The notes beneath the pieces are model-generated. The model saw only the letters and a program-made list of their open reading frames with translations. It made no database searches and was not told the DNA's origin. This document shows positions 63,701 through 64,000 of a stretch of DNA of 64,000 nucleotides, piece after piece. A program made the translations under genes and the position numbers. The stretch is from Erodium maritimum (lineage: Eukaryota > Streptophyta > Magnoliopsida > Geraniales > Geraniaceae): assembly GCA_963921825.1 (NCBI GenBank), contig OY997588.1:7206001-7270000 (forward strand), given 5' to 3'. How positions within the stretch are numbered: position 1 is the stretch's first letter; every line of letters starts with the position of its first letter.

Positions 63701-63910
63701 ATGGAGGCATGGAGAGTTTGGACCTTATCCTCACAGTCCTTGAAGCACTTCATTCACTTCTCCGCCGCAAGACGCGCCTCTTCTACTCTACTCCTCCGCT
63801 GCTGCGCCGCCACCTCCTCCCCCGCCAAGCCCGGTGGCCGGAATCGCCGCCTCTCCTCCTCCACCTCGACTTCGGACCGCGAGGCTGTTCGCGCCATTCG
63901 CCTTAAAAAG
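63701..63910 (+). CDS. Probable organellar lysyl-tRNA synthetase, exon 1
   Basis: The first exon is 70 codons, ending LKK before a GTAATG donor at 63911. The N-terminus (MEAWRVWTLSSQSLKHFIHF) and the Ser/Arg-rich run after it are typical of a chloroplast/mitochondrial transit peptide. SDREAVRAIRLKK matches the start of the mature part of plant class II lysyl-tRNA synthetase, which attaches lysine to tRNA-Lys in the organelles. The call rests on this short match and the transit peptide; the catalytic exons lie beyond the window. The first ATG in the transcript region is used. Confidence 0.62.
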
Positions 63911-64000
63911 GTAATGTAATCGTTGCTTGTCTGTCAATTTGGTGAAGCCTTGTTCCCAATACCCACATATTCACTGATTTAGCTCTAAAAAAAATGGAAG

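Noticed and set aside
1..64000. CRISPR array, rRNA operon or bacterial operon
   Set aside because: None present: no regularly spaced palindromic repeats, no rRNA segments, and gene structure and elements are those of a plant nucleus.

Overview
The window is nuclear DNA of a flowering plant, most likely a eudicot. Genes are sparse and interrupted by introns. The rest is packed with plant-type transposons: Ty1/copia and Ty3/gypsy elements primed by initiator tRNA-Met (TGGTATCAGAGC), LINE-derived elements, a TRIM, PIF/Harbinger, hAT and Mutator elements, and a Helitron. No species can be named from the sequence alone.

Layout. 1-3.4 kb: LINE relics and a minisatellite-like tract. 4.2-4.8 kb: hAT MITE with a perfect 8-bp target duplication. 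5.6-9.9 kb: one copy (A) of a diverged duplication, carrying a LINE-like insertion and next to a 2.1-kb PIF/Harbinger element with an open transposase. 9.9-14.1 kb: decayed gypsy element, an RRM reading frame split by a 329-bp TRIM, and LTR remains. 15.3-16.2 kb: intact single-exon RING-H2 gene. 16.6-21.4 kb: a reverse-strand Helitron carrying part of a ROP/RAC GTPase gene. 22.2-24.6 kb: LINE-like element with a perfect 16-bp target duplication. 25-27.6 kb: broken copia element, LTR fragment and Harbinger MITE. 29.5-32 kb: possible SINE, an snRNA-type USE+TATA promoter motif and a small four-exon ankyrin gene. 33.5-44.2 kb: LINE fragment and a gypsy element into which a complete copia element (1411-aa gag-pol) has inserted. 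44.9-46.9 kb: a Mutator-type element with a second Mutator MITE nested in it. 49.5-56.4 kb: the second duplication copy (B), bearing LINE-like elements and a Harbinger element with a LINE nested inside. 57-64 kb: MULE MITE, a small Tyr/Ser-rich protein gene, a MULE transposase pseudogene split by a LINE-like element, and the first exon of a probable organellar lysyl-tRNA synthetase that runs off the window.

Host genes with good support are few: the RING-H2 protein, the ankyrin protein, the 94-aa protein near 59.7 kb and the lysyl-tRNA synthetase exon. They do not form a pathway. The main biology is transposition: most elements could be given exact ends from target-site duplications, and several nestings give a clear order of events.
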